Below, in pieces: positions 34,923 to 44,431 of a DNA stretch of 64,000 nucleotides. The position numbers and the translations under genes were made by a program. This DNA comes from Chryseobacterium balustinum (GTDB taxonomy: Bacteria > Bacteroidota > Bacteroidia > Flavobacteriales > Weeksellaceae), in assembly GCF_900168205.1 (NCBI RefSeq), contig NZ_FUZE01000002.1:248001-312000 (forward strand), given 5' to 3'. The notes under the pieces are model-generated. The model searched no databases. It was not told where the DNA came from and worked only from the letters and a program-made list of their open reading frames with translations. How positions within the stretch are numbered: position 1 is the first letter of the stretch; every line of letters starts with the position of its first letter.

Positions 34923-36688
34923 TATTTATTTTCTATTTGATCGATAATATCATTAATAAATAATACGCTTTCAACGGATTCGCCTATTTCTTTTCTAACT
35001 TTTATAAGAAACTTTTCCTTATCATCAGTATTTTCTAATTCTTTTCTTAATTCATCAATTTTTTGGTTTGCAAACTCACCAATTGTTTCAGGCTTATTGA
35101 AAATTCTCAACGTAATTTTATTTACAGATGTTCCCAAAGTCTGAAATTCAGGATAGCCGCAATTAACATTTTTGGTTTCACTTTCCTTTGAAAATATATG
35201 TACATATTTTGACTCACTATCAGAAATTAGATAAGGAGAATGTGTTGTAATCAACATTTCCCTCATAGTATTTGATTCATCCAAAGCGAAACAATGTCTA
35301 ATACTTGAAATGAATTTTGATTTCCAATCGGGATTGAAATGTGTTTCGGGTTCGTCTAGCAAAAACAAACAATTTTCATTTTTAAATAGCAAACAAAGTC
35401 CTAATGAATGGAGAAATTGGTGTTCTCCATCAGAAAGTTCTTTAGTAAAAAGAGGTTTACTTAATCCTTTTTTATTTATCCAAAGATTCTTAAATCTAAG
35501 AATTCGATTATCTTCCAATGGGATAGGATTAATATCATGATTAATAAAAATATTTTTAGACTGATATACCCTTTTCTTATCTTCATAAGAAGCCACATAC
35601 GCATTCAGTTCTAAAAGAATTTGAAACAACTGAAACAATTGCAAGGGCTGATTATACTCTTCATTAGCAAAATGAAAACGAAAAGCTTCTTTCGTAGCTT
35701 CTGTTACCTTAAAATCTAAAATCAAATATTCATTAACCTCTTCACCATTATCTTGTTCTATAATTCTCGTTTCATAACATGTAGCACACTGTTTTAAAAT
35801 TCCTATGCTGTCTTTCAAATTAGATGTCAGTTGAACTTGATAAGTCCTTTTATCGTCTAAATTGACAGTTCTATCTCGTAAAATATCTTCATGCAAATCG
35901 AGATATTCATCCATGCGTATAATCAGTCTGAATTCGTCAATATCTTCCAGTTCTACTTCTTCATTAAATGGAGCAAGTGTTTTCTCATCTTGCATTAATA
36001 AATTAGTTAACAAAATAGCCTGGCTATATTCTTTATCTAAATAAACCAATCTTCCTTCAGATTTTGGTGGAAAGCCGAAAGAATCTTCACGAATCAGTTT
36101 GTCGGCATATTCATCAAAATGTAGAAAACGGGTTTTAAAAAAGGGCAAACTCAACAGCTCATTTTCACCTGATGAATACCCTAAAACATATTTCGGCAAT
36201 AACTGTTGTAAATCTTTTTTACCAAGGGGAGCTGTATTATCCGTAAAATCGCTTCTATTCACCCATTCAAAAACTGGTGTTTCACCAACTTCTTTTGAAA
36301 TTTTTATCCTTCCTAAATTTTCGTAAATCTTTCGTGATAGCAATTCAGTATTTGATTTATTACACCATTCCATTGGAATATCTATAAAATACTCCAATTC
36401 AAAAGCATCTACTATACACACACGGTTGTCAAATCCTTTTTGATTTTCTTCACTTTGCAAAAAATCTTGTGGAAGATTATCTACATTCATACAGTCTAAA
36501 TGATAGAATATATTTGCCAATGCTTCTAATATATTTGACTTACCACTTCCATTTCTACCAGCCAAAATATTGGGATTGAAATCATGAGCTAATTGGTAAT
36601 CAAAATCTCTTAGAAAATAGATTTCAAAAGCACTTTGCAATGACCTGAAACCTTCGGGTGTATTTACTTTAAAGCGAATTAGTTTCAT
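34922..36688 (-). CDS. Restriction-system-associated AAA ATPase (Septu PtuA-like)
   Basis: A 588-residue ABC/SMC-like ATPase. Walker A GRNGSGKS lies at 44-51. Near the C-terminus are the ELSDGEHQFL signature, LFLLDEPETHFNP (Walker B and D-loop) and LITTHSPYLISDSES (H-loop). No TOPRIM or other nuclease domain follows, so it is not an OLD nuclease; cutting would come from the HNH partner. The sequence fits the family called restriction system-associated AAA ATPase (TIGR04435), known from Prevotella and relatives. It overlaps hsdS by 4 bp (ATGA) and the HNH gene by 1 bp. Confidence 0.84.
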   Translation of the reverse strand: MKLIRFKVNTPEGFRSLQSAFEIYFLRDFDYQLAHDFNPNILAGRNGSGKSNILEALANIFYHLDCMNVDNLPQDFLQSEENQKGFDNRVCIVDAFELEYFIDIPMEWCNKSNTELLSRKIYENLGRIKISKEVGETPVFEWVNRSDFTDNTAPLGKKDLQQLLPKYVLGYSSGENELLSLPFFKTRFLHFDEYADKLIREDSFGFPPKSEGRLVYLDKEYSQAILLTNLLMQDEKTLAPFNEEVELEDIDEFRLIIRMDEYLDLHEDILRDRTVNLDDKRTYQVQLTSNLKDSIGILKQCATCYETRIIEQDNGEEVNEYLILDFKVTEATKEAFRFHFANEEYNQPLQLFQLFQILLELNAYVASYEDKKRVYQSKNIFINHDINPIPLEDNRILRFKNLWINKKGLSKPLFTKELSDGEHQFLHSLGLCLLFKNENCLFLLDEPETHFNPDWKSKFISSIRHCFALDESNTMREMLITTHSPYLISDSESKYVHIFSKESETKNVNCGYPEFQTLGTSVNKITLRIFNKPETIGEFANQKIDELRKELENTDDKEKFLIKVRKEIGESVESVLFINDIIDQIENK

Positions 36689-38616
36689 GAAATCACTTTT
36701 AGCATTATTTTTTTATCCGTTTTAAGATTTCCAGATTCCTCATCCTTATATCGAATTTCTTCAAAAGTTTGAGTGAGTAAAGCATCATCTCCTTCCAACT
36801 CTTTAAAAATAAAGCTTTTCATCTCTTCATATTTAAACCAATCGCCTCTTTCATAAACCAATCGATTGTATAGTATTTCTAAATCATCAATACTAAATGG
36901 CTTCTTAGAAAAATACTTTTTAAAGAAAAATTTTAAATCCATAATATGATTCTCAATACTTCCATACTTATTTACTATATCATCAGGAATTCCATAATAA
37001 TCGTCTAAAGACAAAGAAATATAATCAAACTGATATTTAGAAAAAAGATTTATGTTTTGATATTCATCCAATATATTCTCTGGTAATAAAGAAATATATC
37101 TTTCAACGGATTTGTGTTGGTCAATTTGCCAGGCTGTAAATTCATTTACCTCAGATTCTAGTTCTTCTCCAATTTTATTTAACTCAATTAAATCATTTCT
37201 AAAATCGACGATATTGATTTTGCTTGTTTTTGATAATAAATAAATTTTTGTTCTCAAATCTTTTGATTTATTAATATACAACTTACAATTTTCACTTAAA
37301 TAAGAATCATCTATTTTCCTTTCCTCTATTACTTCTAATAATTCTGTCTTCTTTTTTAAGGACTCAAAGTTCTCTTCTATAGTATCTTCTTTCACTTCTT
37401 CACTATCTTTTTGTTTTGAAACTTTCATATCTGAAATATCTACTTTGCTTAAATCTAGTTCCCCATTAAATGCTCTTTGGCTAATGCTTCCATAAAGATT
37501 TTCCAGTTCTTGCAAACTCTGTTTAAATTGTCTTTTAAGAGCTTCTGCCTTCATTGCAATGATGTCAAATTCCTGTTGAACTTCTATTAAGGGTTGCGGA
37601 ACTTTGAACGTTCTTAAAATTTCAAGGTTAATATTTTTTTGAGCAGCAGATGGTGCGTTTTTTTCTAATATTCTTTGAAAGAAAGAAAATAAATGATGCA
37701 CATATAAGTTTGTTGCTTCTTTTGAATCAACAACAAAACCTACGATGCTGTCTGGAAAACAAGCATCAAATGTTAGAATTCCAGTTTTAGCAATATTTGC
37801 AGCAATTGTGATACATAAAGTACCTGCTGGCCATTTTTTACTTTGTTTAAGACCAATATCAGAATACGTTTGTTTATAATCTAATATATAAGTGCCTGCA
37901 TTTGCAACATCGCCAGTTTGAATAAGTGGGTGAACCCCATTTAATAATTCAGGTGCATTTCTTGGTCTATGCTTTGAAACTCCTCTATCAATTGTTCCAA
38001 ATTTGGATAAAGGAACGATATTCCAGCCTTTCTCATTTCTTACTGGGTCTCCAAACATTTCTAAAAAGGTTGATCGCAATAACTCATCCAACAAATCAAT
38101 ACTTGCTTTTCTCTTTTGGATTAGTCCTTCACATTGTGAAAGAACTTTTGCTATTCGTTTTTGGTCGTCAATATTTTTTGGAAATTGAATTTTTATAGCC
38201 CTTAGACTTTTGTTATTTAAAATTGGAAGAATTGCATTCTTTGCATTACCTCGTAGCAATTGTTTATTAGCTTTTAACCAATAATAAAAGTATTCAAAGT
38301 ATACCTCCTCATTTGTTCGAATACCTGTTATTTGCTGATTTGTACATGATTCGATACTTGTAATACCTAATTTGCCTATATCACCTATTGCACCAATGAC
38401 AACGGTATGTTTTGGAAGGATTGTTGCTTTATTTTCGGCAACAGCTTTTTCGGTAATTGTACGATTTGATTTACCTAAAAACTTCTCTTTGTCTAAATCA
38501 CCTGGTGTATACCAATTTATATTTCCATTATAATATTGCTCTTCTTTTGAGGGAGGAGTTTTGCCAGTCTTTATAAGGGATTCTATTTCCCCAATTGTTT
38601 TTTTTACAATTTCCAT
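36685..38616 (-). CDS. hsdS: Type I restriction specificity subunit HsdS with C-terminal extension
   Basis: A 643-residue protein, about 200 longer than ordinary HsdS. Two target-recognition domains are clear: residues 1-170 (KTGKTPPSKEEQYYNGNINW) and about 195-385 (GTIDRGVSKHRPRN). They are joined by the conserved FLEMFGDPV helix and end with a second long helix. Residues about 400-643 form an extra acidic helical region with no recognised domain, absent from the usual family. HsdS chooses the DNA target for the methylase and the restriction complex. It overlaps hsdM by 1 bp and the ATPase gene by 4 bp. Confidence 0.88.
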   Translation of the reverse strand: MEIVKKTIGEIESLIKTGKTPPSKEEQYYNGNINWYTPGDLDKEKFLGKSNRTITEKAVAENKATILPKHTVVIGAIGDIGKLGITSIESCTNQQITGIRTNEEVYFEYFYYWLKANKQLLRGNAKNAILPILNNKSLRAIKIQFPKNIDDQKRIAKVLSQCEGLIQKRKASIDLLDELLRSTFLEMFGDPVRNEKGWNIVPLSKFGTIDRGVSKHRPRNAPELLNGVHPLIQTGDVANAGTYILDYKQTYSDIGLKQSKKWPAGTLCITIAANIAKTGILTFDACFPDSIVGFVVDSKEATNLYVHHLFSFFQRILEKNAPSAAQKNINLEILRTFKVPQPLIEVQQEFDIIAMKAEALKRQFKQSLQELENLYGSISQRAFNGELDLSKVDISDMKVSKQKDSEEVKEDTIEENFESLKKKTELLEVIEERKIDDSYLSENCKLYINKSKDLRTKIYLLSKTSKINIVDFRNDLIELNKIGEELESEVNEFTAWQIDQHKSVERYISLLPENILDEYQNINLFSKYQFDYISLSLDDYYGIPDDIVNKYGSIENHIMDLKFFFKKYFSKKPFSIDDLEILYNRLVYERGDWFKYEEMKSFIFKELEGDDALLTQTFEEIRYKDEESGNLKTDKKIMLKVIS

Positions 38617-40244
38617 TAAAACAGACTTTTTAACTCTTCTAATCCTATAATAATTTCTTTTTCAAGTCCATTTTCTCCAATTAATTTATCTAAAATAATT
38701 GCTGGCTTTTCATAAATAATATCTTCAAAAGTATCTTCTCTATACTTAGAAAAACTTAAATCATAATTTTCCTCAATAATTTTTGCAATAGGAACAAAGA
38801 AAAATTTACCTTTTCTATCATACTCAATTTCTGCACTTCTTGATTTAAATTGATGAACTATGTCTTGCAAGTCGCCATATCCTTCCTGTTTAGCTCGTTT
38901 ATCATCTAAAGTATAACCATCCGATTCCATATCGTAGAACCAAACATTTTCTGTTGTACCACCTTTTGTAAAAATTAATAAAGCGGTACTTACACCAGCG
39001 TAAGGTTTGAAAACACCACTAGGAGCAGTTACTACTGCTTTTAGTTCTGATTTTTCAATCATCAGTTTTCGAGCATCTATAAAAGCACCACCAGTACCAA
39101 ACAGCACGCCTTGTGGCACAACAATTCCTGCTGTGCCACCCATCTCAAGCATATTGTAAATGCGTTCAATGAAAAGCAGTTCTGTTTTTGTAGTCTTTAA
39201 GGCTAGTTCTTCATTGATATCGCCTTTATCTATGTTACCAGTAAAAGGTGGATTTGCTAATACAATTTTGTATTGTGCATTCTCGGTATAGCTTTTACTT
39301 AACGTGTCTTTGTAATCTATTTGAGGACTATCAATGCCATGCATCATTAAGTTCATCAAGCCTAAACGTACCATGGTTTGGTCAATGTCGTATCCATACA
39401 AACTTTTTCCTAATATTTCTTTTACATCTTCGGTTAGTAATGCACTACGGCTACTTCTTATAAAGCCATCTTCATCAGGTTCTTTTTTATCTTTCTCTTT
39501 GTCAAGTTGCGTAATCATATATTGGTATGCACCCAACAAAAAACCACCAGTTCCGCAAGCAGGGTCGGCAATACGATGTCCTAATTGTGGGTCAACTAAT
39601 TCTACCAATAATTTAATGATGTGTCTTGGTGTTCTAAATTGGCCGTTTTTACCAGCAGCTGCAATTTCACTCAACAACATTTCATACACATCACCTTGAA
39701 TGTCTTGGAAATCTTGTCCTTTTTCGTTGGCATCTTTTTCCATTTCTAAATAAATGGAATCAATAGTATCAACTGCTTCTTTTAAAAGTGATGGTTTAGG
39801 AATAATGAATACCGCATTTGCCATGTGCTTGGTAAAGGATGCTTCATCTTTGTCTAATTCTTTAATAAACGGAAAAACATATTGCTGAACATAAGAAAGC
39901 ATGTTTTCTGTAGGTGCAATTCTTTTAAATTGACTCCAACGCAAACTATGCTTATCAACTCCTTTTGTTTTTTCGATTTCAGCAATCTGTTCAGGAGTTG
40001 CATCAGCTTTTGGTCTATCTTGTGGAAGTACATAAATGCCAGAAAATTTTGATGTGTATGGGTCGCCAGAAAATTCGCTTGCTGACAATGCTTCCAAATC
40101 ATTTTCATCCAACTTTTTCATGAAAAGCAAATAGGTAATTTGCTCGATGGCTGTCAACGGATTTGAAATACCGCCACTCCAGAACTTTTGCCAAAGGTCA
40201 TTTATTTTGGATGCGATTTGCGGATTGCTATTTATTAAACTCAT
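38616..40244 (-). CDS. hsdM: Type I restriction modification methylase HsdM
   Basis: A 542-residue N6-adenine methyltransferase. The N-terminal HsdM helical domain (INDLWQKFWSGGISNPLTA) precedes motif I DPACGTGG (227-234) and the catalytic NPPF (331-334). A helical C-terminus contacts HsdS. It would methylate adenine in the bipartite site chosen by HsdS. It lies 1 bp after hsdR and overlaps hsdS by 1 bp, so all restriction genes are tightly coupled. Confidence 0.95.
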   Translation of the reverse strand: MSLINSNPQIASKINDLWQKFWSGGISNPLTAIEQITYLLFMKKLDENDLEALSASEFSGDPYTSKFSGIYVLPQDRPKADATPEQIAEIEKTKGVDKHSLRWSQFKRIAPTENMLSYVQQYVFPFIKELDKDEASFTKHMANAVFIIPKPSLLKEAVDTIDSIYLEMEKDANEKGQDFQDIQGDVYEMLLSEIAAAGKNGQFRTPRHIIKLLVELVDPQLGHRIADPACGTGGFLLGAYQYMITQLDKEKDKKEPDEDGFIRSSRSALLTEDVKEILGKSLYGYDIDQTMVRLGLMNLMMHGIDSPQIDYKDTLSKSYTENAQYKIVLANPPFTGNIDKGDINEELALKTTKTELLFIERIYNMLEMGGTAGIVVPQGVLFGTGGAFIDARKLMIEKSELKAVVTAPSGVFKPYAGVSTALLIFTKGGTTENVWFYDMESDGYTLDDKRAKQEGYGDLQDIVHQFKSRSAEIEYDRKGKFFFVPIAKIIEENYDLSFSKYREDTFEDIIYEKPAIILDKLIGENGLEKEIIIGLEELKSLF

Positions 40245-40245
40245 A

Positions 40246-43041
40246 TTATGCTGCGAATTTTTCTGTTAGTATTAAAATGTCTTGTATTTCTGAGGGCGAA
40301 AAAATGCCACGAATTCCCTTTGGATGAATGATAGTAAAAGGAGCTTGTATCAAATCTCTTTTTTCGATGTTGCCCCTTTCAATGATGTAGCTTTTTAACA
40401 AATTCAAGAATTCGATTTGTCTTGTCGTTAAATGTGTATGATCCACAATAAATTGCTGAACTGCTTTGCTTACTTGTTCATCAAAACTTTCCAAAATTTC
40501 AATTCCTAAAATATGTTTGATAAATTGAATAAACTTTGCCTTTTGATGTTTATACACTTTTTGTAAAAGTGATTCTGTAATATGTGGGTCTTCTTCATGC
40601 AGTTCTTCAGCCAATTGTTGGGCTTCTTCTTCAGAAATGGGATTGCCGGATTTTAGTTTTTGTAAAATCGGGTTACGTTCTATGAGTTCAGCAATTTTTG
40701 CCTCTACCATTTCACGATATTTTGTAATGCTTACAGCCTCGTTTTGTGGACCAAACTCTACCATTTCTTTTGTTTTCAATACATCTTGCAAATTCAATTT
40801 TGCAGGCCCATCTGATTGAAAGCGTTGTTCTCTGAATTTTATTAATGGCGATATAGTTTCAGCTAATTCTTCAAACCCATCATCGGTAATTGTTGACCAA
40901 TAATGATTGGTTAATACTTGCTTGATAAAGGAAGTATGCTTTGCTACTATGTTAACAGACAAAGGCAATTCACTAACTATAGTGATAACGTTTTCTTTTA
41001 GCGTATCGAACTTTTCTTTTTCCTTTGAAAGATGTGCAAGGGAAATTTCTAAGACATCTTTTTGAAATCGCATTGCCTTGAAATCGGTTTGCGATACAGT
41101 TCTAAACAAAGGTTTTATCGTATGTCTTAAAAATTCCAACTTTTCATTTGTCAGATTTAACCAAAAGTTTTCTTGTTCCACCTTAGCCAAATCAGTTTTT
41201 GAATCCTGAATTACTACAGACTTTGTAGGTAGTTCAGAAATTTGAACACGAAGTTTTTCAATTTCCTTTTGAGCTATTTCAGGTTTTGCTTTTTCTAATG
41301 CCTTTTCGATTTTATCAATACGGATTCCTACAAATCGAACTGGCAAAGGAATTTGAGCCTTTAATTCTTTGCCTTTAGGATTCAGTTTGAAATATTCAAA
41401 ATTATCCCAACAGTCCATAATTAAGAAAGTATCTTTCTCTGGACACCAAGGTTTAATTTTAGATTTTTCTAATAACCTTGTTCCTCGTCCAATCATTTGC
41501 CAAAACTTGGTGTATGAAAAAACAGGTTTAACGAAAACAAGATTTACTAATTCACGAACATCAATTCCTGTATCCAACATGTCCACACTTATTGCAATTC
41601 GGGGCATGTCACTATGTGTAAACTGATGTAATAATCCACCTTTACCGTAAACTCTTGGATCGTCTGACACCATTACTTTTGCAAGTTCGCCAGTGTATTC
41701 AGGATAAAGAGAATCAAAAATTGCTTCAATTCTTCTTGCATGGGCTTTCGTTGCACAAAAGAATATTGTTTTGCCTGGAAGAACACCGTTAGGGTCTTTA
41801 ATGCATTCTTCCATAAATTCTTTAACAATAGTAACATTTGTCCCTTTGTTAATTACCGTTTTTTCTAAGTCGGTTCCTTCAAAATTTATTTCTGAAACTT
41901 CTTTTCCTTCTAGAATTAATTGTTTTTGGTCTTCAAGTGAAATTGTTCTTTTACTGATTCCTTCTTCTTGAAATTTCGTTTGAATTTTCATTACTTGAAA
42001 ATCACAGAGGTAAGGCGGAATATTATTTACCGCTTCTTCATAAGAATAAGCGAAAGTTGGAATTCCATCTTCACATTCGAAAAGTTTAAAAGTATTGTGG
42101 TCTATTACATTTGTTGGCGTAGCCGTCAAACCAAGTGTGATTGTATTAAAGTAATCTAAAACTTCTTGATAGGTGTTGTAAATAGACCGATGACTCTCAT
42201 CTACCACAATCAAATCAAAAAAATGAGGAGATAAAGAATTATCTTCATCTCTAATAATATTCAACATTGTTGGATAGGTCGAAGTATAAATCCTTCTATC
42301 CTTTGCGATTGATTTTTCTCCGATTTTTGGCCAAGCTGGTTCGTTCGGCAAGTATTCTTTGAATGCTTCTAAAGCCTGATTTCTTAACGCAATACGGTCA
42401 ACCAAAAACAGAACTCTTTCCAGCCATCCAGCTCTCATTAAAGCATCAACCATTGCAATAGTTGTTCTAGTTTTACCCGTACCAGTTGCCATTACTAAAA
42501 GAAATGTCCTCTTCCTTTTGTCTATACCTTCCATTACAGAACGGATAGCATGAACTTGATAATCTCTTCCAGCAATATTTGTATTGATTAATTCCGCTGC
42601 TAATGGTTTTCTATTTTTTCTTATGTATTGATACCTTTCTAAATCATCTCTTGTCGGAAAACCGATCACTTTCTTGGGAGGATAGTTTCCTAAATCCCAA
42701 AAGTAAATCTCATGTCCATTTGTATAAAAACAAAATGGAATTTCACCACCAATTTCTTTTTGAATGTTATAACAATACTGTTTTGCTTGTTCTCTTCCTA
42801 TTGCAGCATCTACTATCGTTTTTTTTACTTCGACAACAGCTAGTGGTTTTCCATTCTTTCCAAGTAAAACATAATCTGAAAATTGACAACGATTATAAGT
42901 TGATTGAGGTTCGTTCAAAACATCTAATAGATCAAATGTTATCTTAAACTCATTTACTACTTGAGCCTTGTTATTAATATCCCAACCGGCGTTGATTAGT
43001 TTAATATCAACAATTTGTTCTCTAGTAAATTTTTCGTTCAA
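40246..43041 (-). CDS. hsdR: Type I restriction endonuclease subunit HsdR
   Basis: A 931-residue motor-nuclease. The nuclease site is D56 ... E71-x-K73 (VVEVKKT) and the helicase has Walker A ATGTGKT (185-191) and DESH (281-284). Further SF2 motifs include LTATPTN and, later, QMIGRGTR. The C-terminal part (about 760-930) fits the EcoEI-type R-subunit C-terminal domain, placing it nearest to the type IB/EcoEI group. It translocates DNA and cuts unmodified DNA at a distance. It is the first gene of the five-gene operon. Confidence 0.94.
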   Translation of the reverse strand: MNEKFTREQIVDIKLINAGWDINNKAQVVNEFKITFDLLDVLNEPQSTYNRCQFSDYVLLGKNGKPLAVVEVKKTIVDAAIGREQAKQYCYNIQKEIGGEIPFCFYTNGHEIYFWDLGNYPPKKVIGFPTRDDLERYQYIRKNRKPLAAELINTNIAGRDYQVHAIRSVMEGIDKRKRTFLLVMATGTGKTRTTIAMVDALMRAGWLERVLFLVDRIALRNQALEAFKEYLPNEPAWPKIGEKSIAKDRRIYTSTYPTMLNIIRDEDNSLSPHFFDLIVVDESHRSIYNTYQEVLDYFNTITLGLTATPTNVIDHNTFKLFECEDGIPTFAYSYEEAVNNIPPYLCDFQVMKIQTKFQEEGISKRTISLEDQKQLILEGKEVSEINFEGTDLEKTVINKGTNVTIVKEFMEECIKDPNGVLPGKTIFFCATKAHARRIEAIFDSLYPEYTGELAKVMVSDDPRVYGKGGLLHQFTHSDMPRIAISVDMLDTGIDVRELVNLVFVKPVFSYTKFWQMIGRGTRLLEKSKIKPWCPEKDTFLIMDCWDNFEYFKLNPKGKELKAQIPLPVRFVGIRIDKIEKALEKAKPEIAQKEIEKLRVQISELPTKSVVIQDSKTDLAKVEQENFWLNLTNEKLEFLRHTIKPLFRTVSQTDFKAMRFQKDVLEISLAHLSKEKEKFDTLKENVITIVSELPLSVNIVAKHTSFIKQVLTNHYWSTITDDGFEELAETISPLIKFREQRFQSDGPAKLNLQDVLKTKEMVEFGPQNEAVSITKYREMVEAKIAELIERNPILQKLKSGNPISEEEAQQLAEELHEEDPHITESLLQKVYKHQKAKFIQFIKHILGIEILESFDEQVSKAVQQFIVDHTHLTTRQIEFLNLLKSYIIERGNIEKRDLIQAPFTIIHPKGIRGIFSPSEIQDILILTEKFAA

Positions 43042-43298
43042 AGTTCTATGTTTATAGATATTCCATAAAAGTACAAAATATTATTATTCCCTTAATTAAC
43101 CTAACAAAAATTTGATCTGTTACACCGTCATCTTTGCGAGTTAGATTATGCTACTACCTTTAATAGAAGTCAGAGGCCTTACGATAATAAGATAAACACT
43201 CCAATCTCTCAATATATAAAAGCGTTTATATATTTTATTGAGCTTAAGTGGCTCAAATCTTCAACAAAATGTTTCGAAATTTGTTCATCTAAGGCTAC

Positions 43299-43329
43299 AA
43301 AAGCGTTGATTTTCAACGCTTTTTTTTGT
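43299..43329 (+). terminator. Rho-independent terminator near the island's right end
   Basis: AAAAGCGTTGA (43299-43309) pairs with TCAACGCTT (43313-43321) and a T-run follows. No annotated plus-strand gene precedes it, which suggests an untranslated RNA upstream. Confidence 0.7.
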
Positions 43330-43470
43330 TTTTAATGAATTCTAATATTTCTTGTCTGCATAACTTGCATCAGTAAAATTACTAATTGCTCTATCAGTTT
43401 TTCATTTATTATTTACGTTTATCTGTAAAAAATAAGCGCAAATGTATATGCCTTATATTAACGTAATGCG

Positions 43471-43478
43471 TAAATTTG
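43471..43478 (+). promoter_or_regulatory. -7 box of the lipoprotein gene
   Basis: TAAATTTG matches TAnnTTTG and lies 35 bp before the ATG at 43514. It supports that start over an in-frame ATG at 43442. Confidence 0.4.
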
Positions 43479-43513
43479 AGTGTTATCTGCAATATTATAA
43501 ATTCATATTCCAA

Positions 43514-44011
43514 ATGAGATACCCACTATTTTTATTGATATTATTTTTAATATTTTCTTGTGAAGAAAAACCAGAATTAAAAATGGATATTAAAACGGTG
43601 AAAACAAATTTGAATCTTAATAATAATCGATATTTAAAAGAATATCATCCTGAAAAAATTGGTCAAGAAGTCGAAATTCAATTTGTAAAAAATAAAAATA
43701 ATAATAAATTATATGGAATTATGAGTTGTTCCTACAATAGTAACTTCGTACTTGACAATAAGGATTTTTCGTTTGAAACATTTAGATGTGATTCCAACTT
43801 TCCTGTATATGTACATTTTGAAAACAATATTTCTGAAAAATATAAATTATTGGTGACAAAAAATCCTAAGTCAAAAAGTAATTATTTCAAAATTGGATTC
43901 AAAAAAATTATTTTTCCAAATAAATATTATTCTTTTGAATCTTTCTGGGAAAAAGTCGAAAACAAAAAATACGAAATCCTCTGGAGCGAACCGATAAAAT
44001 TTGAAAATTAA
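43514..44011 (+). CDS. Putative lipoprotein, 165 aa
   Basis: The start at 43514 gives a clean lipoprotein signal: MRYPLFLLILFLIFSC with lipid-attachment Cys16. A longer reading from 43442 would bury the signal and overlaps the promoter box. The mature part is hydrophilic and Lys/Asn-rich with beta-strand character; no domain is recognised. In Bacteroidetes such proteins are anchored in the inner or outer membrane. It may be the first chromosomal gene after the island. Its low GC and a poly-Asn patch (LNLNNNR) resemble island genes, so its side of the border is uncertain. Confidence 0.65.
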   Translation: MRYPLFLLILFLIFSCEEKPELKMDIKTVKTNLNLNNNRYLKEYHPEKIGQEVEIQFVKNKNNNKLYGIMSCSYNSNFVLDNKDFSFETFRCDSNFPVYVHFENNISEKYKLLVTKNPKSKSNYFKIGFKKIIFPNKYYSFESFWEKVENKKYEILWSEPIKFEN

Positions 44012-44093
44012 GTAATGAAAGATATTAGAAATAACATTGCATTGACAAAATGCGGGGTAAATAATATATAATCAAACTTTGAATACACAAAAC

Positions 44094-44122
44094 AAAAACC
44101 AAATCGATTGATCTGGTTTTTT
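44094..44122 (+). terminator. Terminator of the lipoprotein gene
   Basis: AAACCAAATC (44096-44105) and GATCTGGTTT (44110-44119), one mismatch, followed by a run of T. It is T-flanked on both strands. Confidence 0.65.
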
Positions 44123-44431
44123 GCTTGAAATGCAGTTTCAAAATGCATTTCGACAATATAATGATGTGTATGAATGTTCAATAGATATTCTTTCGTTTTA
44201 AAGCAAAAGAAATAAAAGTTCAAAACTGAAACCTTTTGCTAACATTAATAATCAATCCTAAAATTCCCAAAACCCGTGCGGATTATTTATTGTAATTGGT
44301 TATTAGCTTAACCGCTTCCAAGCAATGGGAATTTTATTTAATGGATTAATCTTTTATTTTTTTTTCGCTACAGTTTTATAAATCGAGTCATTTGTTTTAA
44401 TTTCTAAATTATGATTTTAAAGCCCATTTCT

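Larger units (their letters stand above)
20592..43330. mobile_element. Serine-recombinase defence island at tRNA-Ser
   Basis: The left edge is defined by the recombinase gene pointing into the tRNA-Ser 3' end. Contents are a recombinase, a MobV-type mobilisation protein, regulators, several unknown genes, and three or four likely phage-defence modules (PHP-ATPase, AbiH, AbiEii pair, type I restriction with ATPase/HNH). Genes in this stretch are more AT-rich than the flanks. No conjugation genes are present, so transfer would need a helper. The right edge is an estimate: I found no second copy of the tRNA 3' end, and the hairpin-rich 43.2-43.3 kb stretch is only the most likely end. Confidence 0.65.
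43042..43513. other. Non-coding stretch with serial hairpins at the island's right end
   Basis: There is no credible gene upstream of 43514. From 43211 onward four hairpins follow one another: ATATATAAA-AGCG-TTTATATAT (43212-43233), TTGAGC/GCTCAA (43238-43256), AACAAA/TTTGTT (43263-43285) and the terminator at 43299-43329. This could be a small structured RNA or an attachment-site remnant. No tRNA fragment is present. Confidence 0.45.

Noticed and set aside
34922..36688. OLD-family nuclease identity for the AAA ATPase
   Set aside because: No TOPRIM domain follows the ATPase motifs; the nuclease function is in the separate HNH gene.
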